Part shown: positions 27,500 through 36,366 of the stretch, one piece after another
How the letters are laid out: each line of letters begins with the position of its first letter
Position numbering within the stretch: position 1 is the stretch's first letter
Source: Aureibaculum luteum
Lineage (GTDB): Bacteria; Bacteroidota; Bacteroidia; Flavobacteriales; Flavobacteriaceae
Assembly: GCF_003449015.1 (NCBI RefSeq)
Contig: NZ_QRGD01000001.1
Coordinates: forward strand, 620,001 to 684,000
Reading direction: 5' to 3'
DNA length: 64,000 bases
Notes under the pieces: model-generated
The model's input: the letters and a program-made list of their open reading frames with translations, nothing else
Databases searched by the model: none
What the model was told of the DNA's origin: nothing
Made by a program: the position numbers and the translations under genes

Positions 27500-28917
27500 A
27501 TTTCAATCAATTTAAAAGTCGTTTTAGGCGAATCGCATACAGAACAACTATATGAACTGTTTAAATCTTCAAAAGCTGTTCCTGGATCAACATTAGCTTT
27601 TTTATCACCACAGACAGCACTATAAACTGAAAGACAATCTACACACTGATATACGGCTTCCTTCTCTTTTACATCAATCTTTTCTTTATCATCACTAACT
27701 ATTTCATTACCAAACCCCTCAAAATACTTTTTACTTAATTCCATAAGCAGACCTGATAATTCAATTTTATCAACATCTTGGGCATATACATTATACTTTT
27801 GAGTATTAGGATCAAATTTATCGCAATACAGTACATTATAAGTTGGTCTAATATCAAAATCTTTTACAATACTAGGTACAATATTCTTCTCAATAACTAT
27901 TGAAGTAAAATAAATATTACCTGCACCCCGATTTGCTATTGAAAAGGTTAAACCATAGGTACTAATATCATTTTGGTCAAAATCCATTACAATGAATTTT
28001 TTAAGCGACAACGCTTCTTCGTCATTTACAGGAATATGCCAATTCAATTCCAACAAAGAATGCCTAACATTAATTCCTGATTTACCTAAAAGTTTCTCTA
28101 ACATTAATTTACTTGCTTTTGGAATACCTTTTACAATAATTGATTTCCAAGGAGTAATACATAATTTACCCACCTTATTGTCTAGACAAAAATCACAAAA
28201 TTCTCTTAGAAAGTCTAAGTAATATTTATTATTTCTCCAATACAAACCAAGCCAATAGTGAGATGTACCTATTTTATTCATACCTTCATAATAAGGAAAA
28301 GGATGAAATTCTAATTCTAATTTAGAGTCAATGGTTCTACTATTCGTTTCAATACTATCATTTACAAGCTCAAAAAGTTCATCTACATTTTTTGTTTTTA
28401 AATACAACGCTTCAATTGTTTCAGAAATACTAGGAATATCCCAACTATTGATTAACACCTTATAATAAACTGACTCTGTCCAATTTGGTAATCTAAGATT
28501 TAGATACCAGTAATCTTCATGTTCAGATGCAATGAAATTTAATTGACCACTAAATAATGGAACCAATTGTTGTTTTGGGTCTGTAATATTAATTTTTAGC
28601 GACGGTTTATATTTAAAAGCTTCTAGTATATAAAGGTAGGTTACCCCACTCAACCATCTAGTTGATGGAAAAATATCTGAAGAGACGTAAGAACAAACTA
28701 TATTTTGGTAATTAGAATCAGAAACGATAGTGGAGTTTAAAGCTAGTGCATCATCTTCAAAATTAGCATCCGATACATATTCTGGAAATATTATATCTTG
28801 CCGTGACCCTAAATGTAAGGTGTCAAGCCCTAGAGATTCCGCATAATTAATAATCTGTTTTAACTCACTTGGAGATATAATTCCACCTTTTATTGATACT
28901 CCTTTTAAATCTTTCAT
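27496..28917 (-). CDS. Rubredoxin fused to a siroheme-less nitrite/sulfite-reductase-like protein
   Basis: In the 473 residues, the N-terminal 20-70 region (SIKGGIISPSELKQIINYAE, then LHLGSRQDIIFP) is a nitrite/sulfite reductase ferredoxin-like half-domain. A second such half follows from about 225 (SHYWLGLYW, then LCITPWKSIIVKGIP). The paired CxxxxxC/CxxxC motif that binds the [4Fe-4S]-siroheme centre is absent, so it should not be a reductase. The last 53 residues are a rubredoxin: C425xxC428 (YQCVDC) and C458xxC461 (YSCSVCDSP) bind one iron. The gene follows nitrate reductase by 54 bases on the same strand. It probably carries electrons to nitrate or nitrite reductase, or helps assemble one; that is inference. 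Confidence 0.8.
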   Translation of the reverse strand: MKDLKGVSIKGGIISPSELKQIINYAESLGLDTLHLGSRQDIIFPEYVSDANFEDDALALNSTIVSDSNYQNIVCSYVSSDIFPSTRWLSGVTYLYILEAFKYKPSLKINITDPKQQLVPLFSGQLNFIASEHEDYWYLNLRLPNWTESVYYKVLINSWDIPSISETIEALYLKTKNVDELFELVNDSIETNSRTIDSKLELEFHPFPYYEGMNKIGTSHYWLGLYWRNNKYYLDFLREFCDFCLDNKVGKLCITPWKSIIVKGIPKASKLMLEKLLGKSGINVRHSLLELNWHIPVNDEEALSLKKFIVMDFDQNDISTYGLTFSIANRGAGNIYFTSIVIEKNIVPSIVKDFDIRPTYNVLYCDKFDPNTQKYNVYAQDVDKIELSGLLMELSKKYFEGFGNEIVSDDKEKIDVKEKEAVYQCVDCLSVYSAVCGDKKANVDPGTAFEDLNSSYSCSVCDSPKTTFKLIEI

Positions 28918-28971
28918 CTCCTAAAATATAATTTTTTAATACTTAAATTTTGATTCTCTTCTATTTTCGTA

Positions 28972-31900
28972 TTAAACCTTAACTGTATTTAGTTTTAAGG
29001 TTTCTGAAAGAAAATGCTTTACCTCTGGCTTACAGCTCCCACATCCCATACCTGCTCCGGTGGTTTTACACAATTCTGTAAAATCTGTACATCCTTCTAA
29101 GATGGTATCTTCTAAATTACCCGTTCCTATTTGACTGCAAGAGCATACCAACTTACCTTTTACAGGAACAGATGAGCTATTTGACCTCAGAATTTCAGAC
29201 CTTTTATCTGATAATTCTATTTCATCTTCAATTAAAACTTTAAACTCGGCAAATTCATTTTTATCTCCCATTAATATTACCCCTACTAATTTATCATCTT
29301 TGATGATGCATTTTTTATAATACCTCTGAGAGATATCCATAAAAATTACTTCTTCATAAGACTTGTCATTAACTGGAGCTTTTACCATACCAATACTACA
29401 CAAATCTAAATCTTCAAATTTTAGTATATTCATTAGCACAGAACCTGAATAGATACTACTTAGATCTCCAAGTAAATACTTAACAACAACATCTGCTTGC
29501 TGTTCAGCTGCCGATGTTATTCCGTACAAATTATTATTAAATTCTGCAATTTCACCAATGGCATAAATATGTTCATCACTTGTTTGCAAATATTGATTTA
29601 CAATTACACCTCTTCGAGATTCTAATTTAGCTTGTTTTGCTAATTCTATATTTGGTAACGTACCAATAGCATAAACTAAAGCATTACAATTAATAATCTT
29701 ACCTGTTTTTAATGTAACCGACAATCCATCACCAACTTCATCGTCAAAAACAGTACTTACTTCATTGTCAAAATAAATTTGAATACCGCGTTCAGAAACG
29801 TCATCAGCCAAAAGCCTACTTGCAGTATTATCTAATTGACGCTCCATCAACCTTGAAGCTCTTTGTATTATGGTAACAGGGATGTTCTTTTTATTTAAAG
29901 TTGCTGCAAGCTCTAAACCTAACAGACCACCACCAACGACCACAACATGTTTGTCTTCATCTGGAAGCAGCGTTTTATCTAAATGTCGTTTTAAATTATC
30001 TGCATCTTGCCTACTTCTTAACGTAAACCGACCTGGCAGTTCTAAATTGGCATTAGTTGGAACAAAAGCCCTACTACCAGTTGCCAATATAAGCACATCA
30101 TAAGAATGCTCATCTCCATTACTATCAGTAATAACTTTATTCTCCTTATCAAGTTTATCAATTAGTACACCTGGAAACAACTTTAATTTAAGCTTTGCTA
30201 CTTCTCCTTTTTTTAGTTTTTCTAATTCTTTCCAACTAAGTTCATCACTTACATATTCTGGAAGTAAAACCCTATTATAAAAAATATCATCTTCCTTTGA
30301 AAATACTAAAATTTCATCATCTAAATTCCGTTCCCTATAACTTTGAATAAACCTATAGGCTGCTGCTCCTGCTCCAACAATACAAATTTTTTGTTTTTCT
30401 TTTTTGTACTTAGAAACCTCAACAGCACTATATTTATAATCGGGTTCTTTTGAGACAGGATCTATTAAATTACTAGTTAAATTATTTGCTCTACCAAAGT
30501 CTTCTCCTAAAATTCTGCCCCAGTGCATTGGCATAAAAACCACACCTTTTCTGATATCAAAACTCAACTTAACTTTAACTCTAACTTCCCCTCTATTATT
30601 TTTTATTATCGCTACATCTCCATCTTTTATCTTTCTCAAAAAAGCATCGACATTATTCATTTCTAAGTAAGGCGATGGAATATGCGTATTTAACCTATTA
30701 ACCGCACCTGTTTTAGTTCTTGTATGCCATTGATCTCTTATACGACCTGTTGTTAAAATTAGAGGAAGTTCTTCTGATAATTTTTCCGATTGATTTAATG
30801 TATGAACCGGAACATTAAACTGAGCGTTACCTGATGGTGTAAAAAACTTTTTATCAGTAAAAAGTCTTGGTGTACCATTATGAGTACTGTTAGGCACTGG
30901 CCATTGAAAACTACCTTCTCCTTTTAATCTTTGATACGACAAGCCTGAAATATCTATAGCAGTACCTTTAGTCATTAAACTATATTCATCAAAAACCTCA
31001 CTTGCATTTTCATAATCAAAACCATTAAAACCCATTTTTTGAGCAAATTTCAATAGAATTTCAAGGTCTGGTAACGCTTCCCCTGGCGGATCAATAACTT
31101 TATTTAAATAACTTATTCTTCTCTCTGAATTTGTCATTGTTCCTTCTTTTTCTGCCCATCCAGCCGCAGGCAACAACAGGTCTGCATATTTTGTGGTATC
31201 AGAGTTATGAGAGATGTCTTGAACAACAACAAAGTTTGCTTTTTTAAGAGCTTCCTCTACTTGCAGAGAGTCGGGTAAACTCACAACAGGGTTGGTACAG
31301 ACAATCCATATTGCTTTTAATTTCCCCGAATTTAACCCTTCAAACATTTCTGTTGCCGTTAAACCAGGATTTTCTGAAATCTCTTGACATCCCCAAAAGT
31401 TTGACACTTCTTTTCTATGTACTGGATTCGCCAAATCTTTATGTGCTGCTAACAAATTGGCCATTCCTCCAACTTCTCTGCCTCCCATAGCATTGGGCTG
31501 ACCTGTTAAAGAAAAAGGACCCGCTCCAGGTTTACCTATCTGACCTGTTAGCAGTGAAATATTAATTAACGATACATTTTTATCTACACCAATAACACTC
31601 TGGTTTAAACCCATAGTCCACATACTAATAAAAGCTTTTGACAAGCCTATATATTGCGATGCTTTTTTAATATCATTTACAGAAATGCCACATATTTTAG
31701 CAGCCTCAGAAAAAGAGGTTTTACACGCTTTTTCTTTAAGCTCTTCAAAATTATCAGTATGAATTTTTATGAATTTTTTGTCGATTAACTTTTTCTCTAT
31801 TAACCTTTTTGCAATGGCATTGTACAGTACAACATCAGTACCCGGTATAATTTGCAAATGCAAATCTGCAATGGCACATGTTTGTGTTTTACGCGGATCA

Positions 31901-32508
31901 ACAACAACAATTTTTACATTTGGATTTTCTTCTTTATGTTTTTCTAAACGTCTGAATAATATTGGATGACACCATGCAGGATTAGCTCCTGCTATTAGAA
32001 AACAATCAGCCAATTCTATATCTTCATAAGATATTGGTACTGCATCATCACCAACAGACTTCTTATAACCAACTACGGCTGAACTCATGCACAAACGTGA
32101 GTTTGTATCTATATTATTAGTTCCTAGAAACCCTTTAGTAAGTTTATTGGCTATGTAATATTCTTCCGTTAAACATTGACCAGAAACATAAAAACCAACA
32201 CTATCTGGACCATGTCTTTTTATTATTGATTTAAAAACAGCTGCAGCTCTTTCCATGGCCACATCCCAAGTCGTTTTTTGCAAGGGCAAATCTCTACTCC
32301 AACGCATTTCTGGATGTAAGATTCTATCAGAAGTATCTTGAACAACGTAGTTGAGATTCATACCTTTTGAACAAAGCATCCCTTTGTTTACAGAATACGC
32401 TTTATCTCCCTCAACTTTAAGTCCTCCTTTTGAATCTTTATGAACAACGATACCACAGCCTACACCGCAATAAGAACAAATTGTTTTATATGAATTACTG
32501 ATAGCCAT
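28972..32508 (-). CDS. nasA: Assimilatory nitrate reductase fused to FAD/NAD(P) reductase and BFD-like [2Fe-2S] domain
   Basis: This is an 1178-residue cytoplasmic enzyme reducing nitrate to nitrite. Residues 1-700 are a NasA/NarB-type molybdopterin subunit. The [4Fe-4S] cysteines are C11, C14, C18 and C46, the Mo ligand is Cys140 in NSRLC, and the cofactor C-terminal domain ends near FMPMHWG. From about 715 a FAD/NAD(P) reductase follows, as in NasC or NirB, with ICIVGAGAAAYRF and VVVVGGGLLGLELAATL. The end (about 1125-1175) is a BFD-like [2Fe-2S] domain with LVCSCSQIG and MGCGSCKPE. Flavin reductase and catalytic subunit, usually separate proteins, are thus one chain, so NAD(P)H can serve directly as donor. 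A palindromic NarL-like site and a -7 box stand in front. Confidence 0.93.
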   Translation of the reverse strand: MAISNSYKTICSYCGVGCGIVVHKDSKGGLKVEGDKAYSVNKGMLCSKGMNLNYVVQDTSDRILHPEMRWSRDLPLQKTTWDVAMERAAAVFKSIIKRHGPDSVGFYVSGQCLTEEYYIANKLTKGFLGTNNIDTNSRLCMSSAVVGYKKSVGDDAVPISYEDIELADCFLIAGANPAWCHPILFRRLEKHKEENPNVKIVVVDPRKTQTCAIADLHLQIIPGTDVVLYNAIAKRLIEKKLIDKKFIKIHTDNFEELKEKACKTSFSEAAKICGISVNDIKKASQYIGLSKAFISMWTMGLNQSVIGVDKNVSLINISLLTGQIGKPGAGPFSLTGQPNAMGGREVGGMANLLAAHKDLANPVHRKEVSNFWGCQEISENPGLTATEMFEGLNSGKLKAIWIVCTNPVVSLPDSLQVEEALKKANFVVVQDISHNSDTTKYADLLLPAAGWAEKEGTMTNSERRISYLNKVIDPPGEALPDLEILLKFAQKMGFNGFDYENASEVFDEYSLMTKGTAIDISGLSYQRLKGEGSFQWPVPNSTHNGTPRLFTDKKFFTPSGNAQFNVPVHTLNQSEKLSEELPLILTTGRIRDQWHTRTKTGAVNRLNTHIPSPYLEMNNVDAFLRKIKDGDVAIIKNNRGEVRVKVKLSFDIRKGVVFMPMHWGRILGEDFGRANNLTSNLIDPVSKEPDYKYSAVEVSKYKKEKQKICIVGAGAAAYRFIQSYRERNLDDEILVFSKEDDIFYNRVLLPEYVSDELSWKELEKLKKGEVAKLKLKLFPGVLIDKLDKENKVITDSNGDEHSYDVLILATGSRAFVPTNANLELPGRFTLRSRQDADNLKRHLDKTLLPDEDKHVVVVGGGLLGLELAATLNKKNIPVTIIQRASRLMERQLDNTASRLLADDVSERGIQIYFDNEVSTVFDDEVGDGLSVTLKTGKIINCNALVYAIGTLPNIELAKQAKLESRRGVIVNQYLQTSDEHIYAIGEIAEFNNNLYGITSAAEQQADVVVKYLLGDLSSIYSGSVLMNILKFEDLDLCSIGMVKAPVNDKSYEEVIFMDISQRYYKKCIIKDDKLVGVILMGDKNEFAEFKVLIEDEIELSDKRSEILRSNSSSVPVKGKLVCSCSQIGTGNLEDTILEGCTDFTELCKTTGAGMGCGSCKPEVKHFLSETLKLNTVKV

Positions 32509-32541
32509 AAATAGTTAGCATTAGTTAGAAATAATATTTAC

Positions 32542-32549
32542 CAAAGATA
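32542..32549 (-). promoter_or_regulatory. -7 box of nitrate reductase operon
   Basis: The minus strand reads TATCTTTG (TAnnTTTG), 34 bases before the start codon. No TTG -33 element is present; the NarL-like palindrome takes that place, as expected for an activator-dependent promoter. Confidence 0.6.
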
Positions 32550-32550
32550 A

Positions 32551-32576
32551 AAAATTACGTATTAATACGTAATTTT
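32551..32576. promoter_or_regulatory. Perfect 26-bp palindrome: 7-2-7 NarL-like site before nitrate reductase
   Basis: The core TACGTAT-TA-ATACGTA (32556-32571) is two inverted heptamers with a two-base spacer, the geometry NarL and NarP of E. coli use (TACYNMT, 7-2-7). Only position 4 (G) departs from that consensus. AT flanks extend the symmetry to 26 bases. The centre is 14.5 bases upstream of the -7 box edge, the same as at narK. Confidence 0.75.
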
Positions 32577-32665
32577 AAAGGTGTTATATATCGCTAAAAA
32601 TGAGCCTTTAATTTTAATGAATTACCAGAGAATAGCAGTTTATTAAACCGAATAAGTAATAAATA

Positions 32666-33346
32666 CTAGTTTAGACCTAGTTTTGAAGCTTTTACTGAAA
32701 GTTCTATTAAATTCTTCACATTCATTTTTTTCATCAAATTAAACCTATGTGTTTCAATAGTTCTCTTACTTTTATCTAGCTCTAGAGAAATTTCTTTATT
32801 GGTTTTACCCAATAAAATTAGTCGTAGAATTTCAATTTCCTTTTTTGTTAAGTGAAATTCATCAGTTACAACAGTAGCAGTATTACTTGAAACTTCAGCT
32901 GATATTATTGGTGAAGATTTTTTAAGCAGATTATTTACAATTACAGTACTAATATCTCCACTAAAATATTTTCCACCATTACCAACAGTATGAATAGCTT
33001 TTAAAACTTCCTCTTTACTGGCATCTTTTAGCAGATACCCCATAGCTTTTGCTTCAATAGATTTTAAAATATACTCTTCAGAATCATGCATTGACAACAC
33101 AATTGCTTTCGTTTTTGTTGGCTTTTGATTTAATATACTAACAGCATCAATACCATTCATTTCTGGCATTCTTACATCTATTATTAACAAATCTGGTTTA
33201 AATTTTTCAACCAATTGTAATGCTTCCTTACCGTTAGCAGCTTCGCCAACCACCTCTAAATCTTTTTCGTCTTCTAATAAATATTTCACACCATCTCTTA
33301 CAATGGCATGATCATCTGCTAAAACTATCCTGATTTTTTCCTTCAA
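32666..33346 (-). CDS. NarL-like response regulator of the nitrate island
   Basis: The 226 residues form a receiver domain (about 1-125; acidic pair DD 11-12, phosphoacceptor Asp57 in DLLIIDVRMPEMNG, signalling Lys in GYLLKDASKEE), a linker of about 35 residues, and a LuxR-type DNA-binding domain (LTKKEIEILRLILLG, then TNKEISLELDKSKRTIETHR, about 185-204). It stands alone between the porin and nitrate reductase genes; the only kinase in the island is the NarX/PilJ-like one at 40826-42643. It is the best candidate to bind the TACGTAT repeats. A -7 box (TATATTTG at 33367-33374) and a weak heptamer pair (33374-33389, AAGCTAT-TA-ATACTTA) in front suggest possible auto-regulation. Confidence 0.92.
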   Translation of the reverse strand: MKEKIRIVLADDHAIVRDGVKYLLEDEKDLEVVGEAANGKEALQLVEKFKPDLLIIDVRMPEMNGIDAVSILNQKPTKTKAIVLSMHDSEEYILKSIEAKAMGYLLKDASKEEVLKAIHTVGNGGKYFSGDISTVIVNNLLKKSSPIISAEVSSNTATVVTDEFHLTKKEIEILRLILLGKTNKEISLELDKSKRTIETHRFNLMKKMNVKNLIELSVKASKLGLN

Positions 33347-33366
33347 AATTATTCTGTTTGGGTCAT

Positions 33367-33374
33367 CAAATATA
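33367..33374 (-). promoter_or_regulatory. -7 box of the NarL-like regulator gene
   Basis: The minus strand reads TATATTTG, 20 bases before the start codon. A weak inverted heptamer pair overlaps its upstream side, with one arm matching ATACGTA in six of seven bases. Confidence 0.45.
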
Positions 33375-33497
33375 AGCTATTAATACTTAAATTTAAAAAT
33401 ATAACTAAGTACAAACACTCAATTACTATTTAAGTATTTTACTATTGAGAAAACCCTTCTTACAGCATAACAGTGTTTTAATTTTTAATAGATTCAT

Positions 33498-34763
33498 TTA
33501 CAAAAATTTTGGTTTGATAACCAACATTAACCAAACCCAATTTTGACCATTTGCAGCCAATGACTCATCCAATCCTTTCAACTCATACATACCATCTGAA
33601 GCAAACATTTGAGAGTAACCTGCTTTTAGTGTATATCCTTTAAATGAATGAGAAAAAACTAAATCCAATTCTGTTCCTAAGTTTTTTTCACCACTAGGTA
33701 GTTTTTGTTCTCCTGAAAAGTTTAATGCTTTTACTAAAAGACTTGATTTTTCTCCTAATTTGAAATTTGCACTCACATGCACATCCACCAATCCGATTGA
33801 GTTAGCATGATTACCAACATAAAAATAATCCATAAATCCGTTAAATTTATGATTTGTTCCATACAATGGAAAGAAAGCTCCTGTTTCACCAGCACCTCCA
33901 TCATTACCACTAATAACCTCGACTCCTAACCCCAAACTTACTTTATTACCTGCTTTTAAACTTAAATCTAAGCTGGCCAAATACGCTCCCTTTACATCAA
34001 CTTCACCTTGCCTTTTACCTGTTTGAAAATATAGGTTTCCTGCCAATCCAAATTTCCCTTTCTTATACTCTAAATGGGTACCAAAAGTTTGTAAATTACT
34101 AACCCCATCTCCTGTTTCTCCATCTTCATCAAATTCTTGAAATCCATTATTTAATGCTAAGAAACTTCCTGAAATTGACTTTCCTGATTTTTTCAGATAT
34201 AGATACTGCATTGATTTATACGAAAAATATCCTTTTGTATTATAGACATTTCCGGTTGATATAAATCCTGACGGGTTGTCATAATCTTGATTAAAAGCCA
34301 ACCCAAGGTCAAACATAAAACTTCCTTTTTTATATTTTAACAACGCGGCATCATGGTTACGCCCTTGTTGAGCCCAATCAAGCCCCCCCATTATTCTTTG
34401 ATCATCATATGCAATTGACTGGCGACCAAATTTAGTGGATACATTTTCACCCAATTTTAAATCAGCCCAAGCTTGAAATATTGCAAATGAATTATTATCA
34501 TCATCCGGTAAAATTTGCCTATTTTCACCCCAAACCATAACATCTTGAAGACTGATAAAAAGGTTTAACCCATCTGTTTTATACCCAAATTTTAACCTTG
34601 CCCTAGTTGACACACCAAAACCTGGCTCCGCATCTTTAGCGATTAAACTTCCAAAACCATTTCTAAATTCAGTTCGAGGTCTTAACTCACCTTCGAGTGA
34701 AAATTGTGCTGACATACACGATGTAAAAAACAACCCTAAAATTATTATTATAGATTTATTCAT
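33498..34763 (-). CDS. Outer-membrane porin, alginate-export-like family
   Basis: The 421 residues begin with a signal peptide (IIIILGLFFTSCMSAQ) and form a barrel of many short amphipathic strands. Family-like segments are FSLEGELRPRTEFRNGFGS, STRARLKFGYKTDGLNLFI, VSTKFGRQSIAYDDQRIMGG and DWAQQGRNHDAALLKY. These match the alginate-export (AlgE-like) porin family of Bacteroidota. The SCMS sequence could instead be read as a lipobox, but barrel proteins are not normally lipidated. The start follows narK by nine bases, so in this operon it most likely lets nitrate or nitrite cross the outer membrane; this role is inference. Confidence 0.82.
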   Translation of the reverse strand: MNKSIIIILGLFFTSCMSAQFSLEGELRPRTEFRNGFGSLIAKDAEPGFGVSTRARLKFGYKTDGLNLFISLQDVMVWGENRQILPDDDNNSFAIFQAWADLKLGENVSTKFGRQSIAYDDQRIMGGLDWAQQGRNHDAALLKYKKGSFMFDLGLAFNQDYDNPSGFISTGNVYNTKGYFSYKSMQYLYLKKSGKSISGSFLALNNGFQEFDEDGETGDGVSNLQTFGTHLEYKKGKFGLAGNLYFQTGKRQGEVDVKGAYLASLDLSLKAGNKVSLGLGVEVISGNDGGAGETGAFFPLYGTNHKFNGFMDYFYVGNHANSIGLVDVHVSANFKLGEKSSLLVKALNFSGEQKLPSGEKNLGTELDLVFSHSFKGYTLKAGYSQMFASDGMYELKGLDESLAANGQNWVWLMLVIKPKFL

Positions 34764-34772
34764 ATCTTTTTA

Positions 34773-36179
34773 TTATTTATCGGCCAATGCCACTCTTATT
34801 GGTTCAACTTCATCTGTACTCTCTTCTGTTGCAAACTTAATAGCCAATGAGGATACCGCTGCCAAAACAATTAATAAACTAATAATAAAATAACCACTAG
34901 AAACTGCGAAAGAAGAGGCTTGCCCTTGTGCAATTTCAATAACCTCAGCACCCATTCCTTGGTTAGAAGCTATAGCAGTTTGTTCGGCTACCGCTGATTT
35001 TGACTTCAATAACATGGCAGCTAAGAAAGCACCTACATTACCTCCTGCCCCGACTATTCCAGATATTGAACCTATCGCTTTTTTATTGATAAATGGGACT
35101 ACAGAAAAAGTAGCTCCTTCGGCCATTTGTACTGTTAAACTAAAAGCAATTAGAAATAAGATACCGAGAGGTAAATAAGTTATTGTAGAAAATATGGAAA
35201 GCATTACTCCTTCTAACGCCAAGATAAATGATAAAAACAACACCCTTCCTCTAAGCCCTCTTGACTTACCAAACATATCGCCAAAATAGCCACCTAATGT
35301 TCTTGCAAAAATATTCATCAAGGCAAAAGACAGCACAATATTCCCTGCCATAGACCTAGTTAAACCAAAGGTATTTTGAAGATAATCATCCATAGTACCA
35401 TATACCGTTAATTCAATTCCAAAACAGGCCGCATAAACAAAAAATAAAATCCACACTCTATAATCAGATAAAACTTCTTTAAAACCTACTTGATCTTTTT
35501 TAGAGGCTACAAACTCCCCTTTAGCCTTTAGTTCTTTAAAATTTCCAGCAGGCGTATCTTTCGTAAAAAAGAAATAAACAATCCCCATTAGAAAACATAC
35601 AAGACCAGCAATTACCATTGAATACCTCCATGCATTAGCTTCATCTGCCAAACCAAAACTAATTACAGCAGCCGCAATAATTGGCATCCCTAATCTATTA
35701 GCTCCACCACCTAAATTACCCCAACCTGCAGAAGTTGCATTTGCAGTACCAACAATGTTTGATGCAAACATTATAGAAGTATGAACCTGTGTTATAACAA
35801 AGGAAGCTCCAATAAAACCAATAAATAATCTACAGATTAAAAATTGTAGTGGAGTTTGTACAAAACCAATTAAGATTACGGGAATTGCTCCTAACATTAA
35901 CAACCATGTATAACAGAGTCTTGGTCCATATTTATCACATAATTTACCAATTACCAATCTAGCAAACACCGTTCCGGTTACCGCCAAGATAATTGAATTC
36001 CATTTTTGTTCAGGACTTAAACCTAAATCTTTAACCACATCTGGCATAAAGGGTACAATGCCAAACCAAGCAAAGAAACAAAGGAAAAAGGCAACGGAGG
36101 TAATCCAGAATGTTCTGGTTGAAATACTTTTGAAGTTTAATAATTCTAATTTACTAGCTTTTGGATAATTCGTAGTCAT
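34773..36179 (-). CDS. narK: Nitrate/nitrite MFS transporter (NarK/NasA family)
   Basis: This inner-membrane protein of 468 residues has about 12 helices and imports nitrate. The two nitrate-signature stretches are present as SAGWGNLGGGANRLGMPII (about 150-168, helix 5) and SGIVGAGGNVGAFLAAML (about 374-391, helix 11). The MFS loop motif is RLVIGKLCDKYGPR (about 74-87). It heads a two-gene operon with the porin. The promoter has a TACATTTG -7 box and a TACGTAT-TT-ATACGCA site at the same spacing as in the nitrate reductase promoter, so both should respond to the same regulator. Confidence 0.95.
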   Translation of the reverse strand: MTTNYPKASKLELLNFKSISTRTFWITSVAFFLCFFAWFGIVPFMPDVVKDLGLSPEQKWNSIILAVTGTVFARLVIGKLCDKYGPRLCYTWLLMLGAIPVILIGFVQTPLQFLICRLFIGFIGASFVITQVHTSIMFASNIVGTANATSAGWGNLGGGANRLGMPIIAAAVISFGLADEANAWRYSMVIAGLVCFLMGIVYFFFTKDTPAGNFKELKAKGEFVASKKDQVGFKEVLSDYRVWILFFVYAACFGIELTVYGTMDDYLQNTFGLTRSMAGNIVLSFALMNIFARTLGGYFGDMFGKSRGLRGRVLFLSFILALEGVMLSIFSTITYLPLGILFLIAFSLTVQMAEGATFSVVPFINKKAIGSISGIVGAGGNVGAFLAAMLLKSKSAVAEQTAIASNQGMGAEVIEIAQGQASSFAVSSGYFIISLLIVLAAVSSLAIKFATEESTDEVEPIRVALADK

Positions 36180-36216
36180 AGTTAAATATTTACAAGATTA
36201 ATAACAAATCATGTTA

Positions 36217-36224
36217 CAAATGTA
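36217..36224 (-). promoter_or_regulatory. -7 box of narK
   Basis: The minus strand reads TACATTTG (TAnnTTTG), 38 bases before the narK start. The NarL-like site occupies the -33 position. Confidence 0.6.
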
Positions 36225-36230
36225 AATATC

Positions 36231-36246
36231 TACGTATTTATACGCA
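36231..36246. promoter_or_regulatory. NarL-like 7-2-7 site before narK
   Basis: TACGTAT-TT-ATACGCA has one mismatched arm base against the perfect nitrate-reductase site. Its centre (36238.5) is 14.5 bases from the -7 box edge, identical to the other promoter. A weaker second site (TACGTAT-TT-TTACTAA, 36265-36280) lies 34 bases further upstream. Confidence 0.65.
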
Positions 36247-36366
36247 ATTTAATATATAAAATATTACGTATTTTTACTAATTTTTATACTATTCTATATT
36301 TAAGTGTGATTAAAATAAGTATTTAATAAAATCTAATTGCTCAACTTAGCAATATGAAATTATTAA

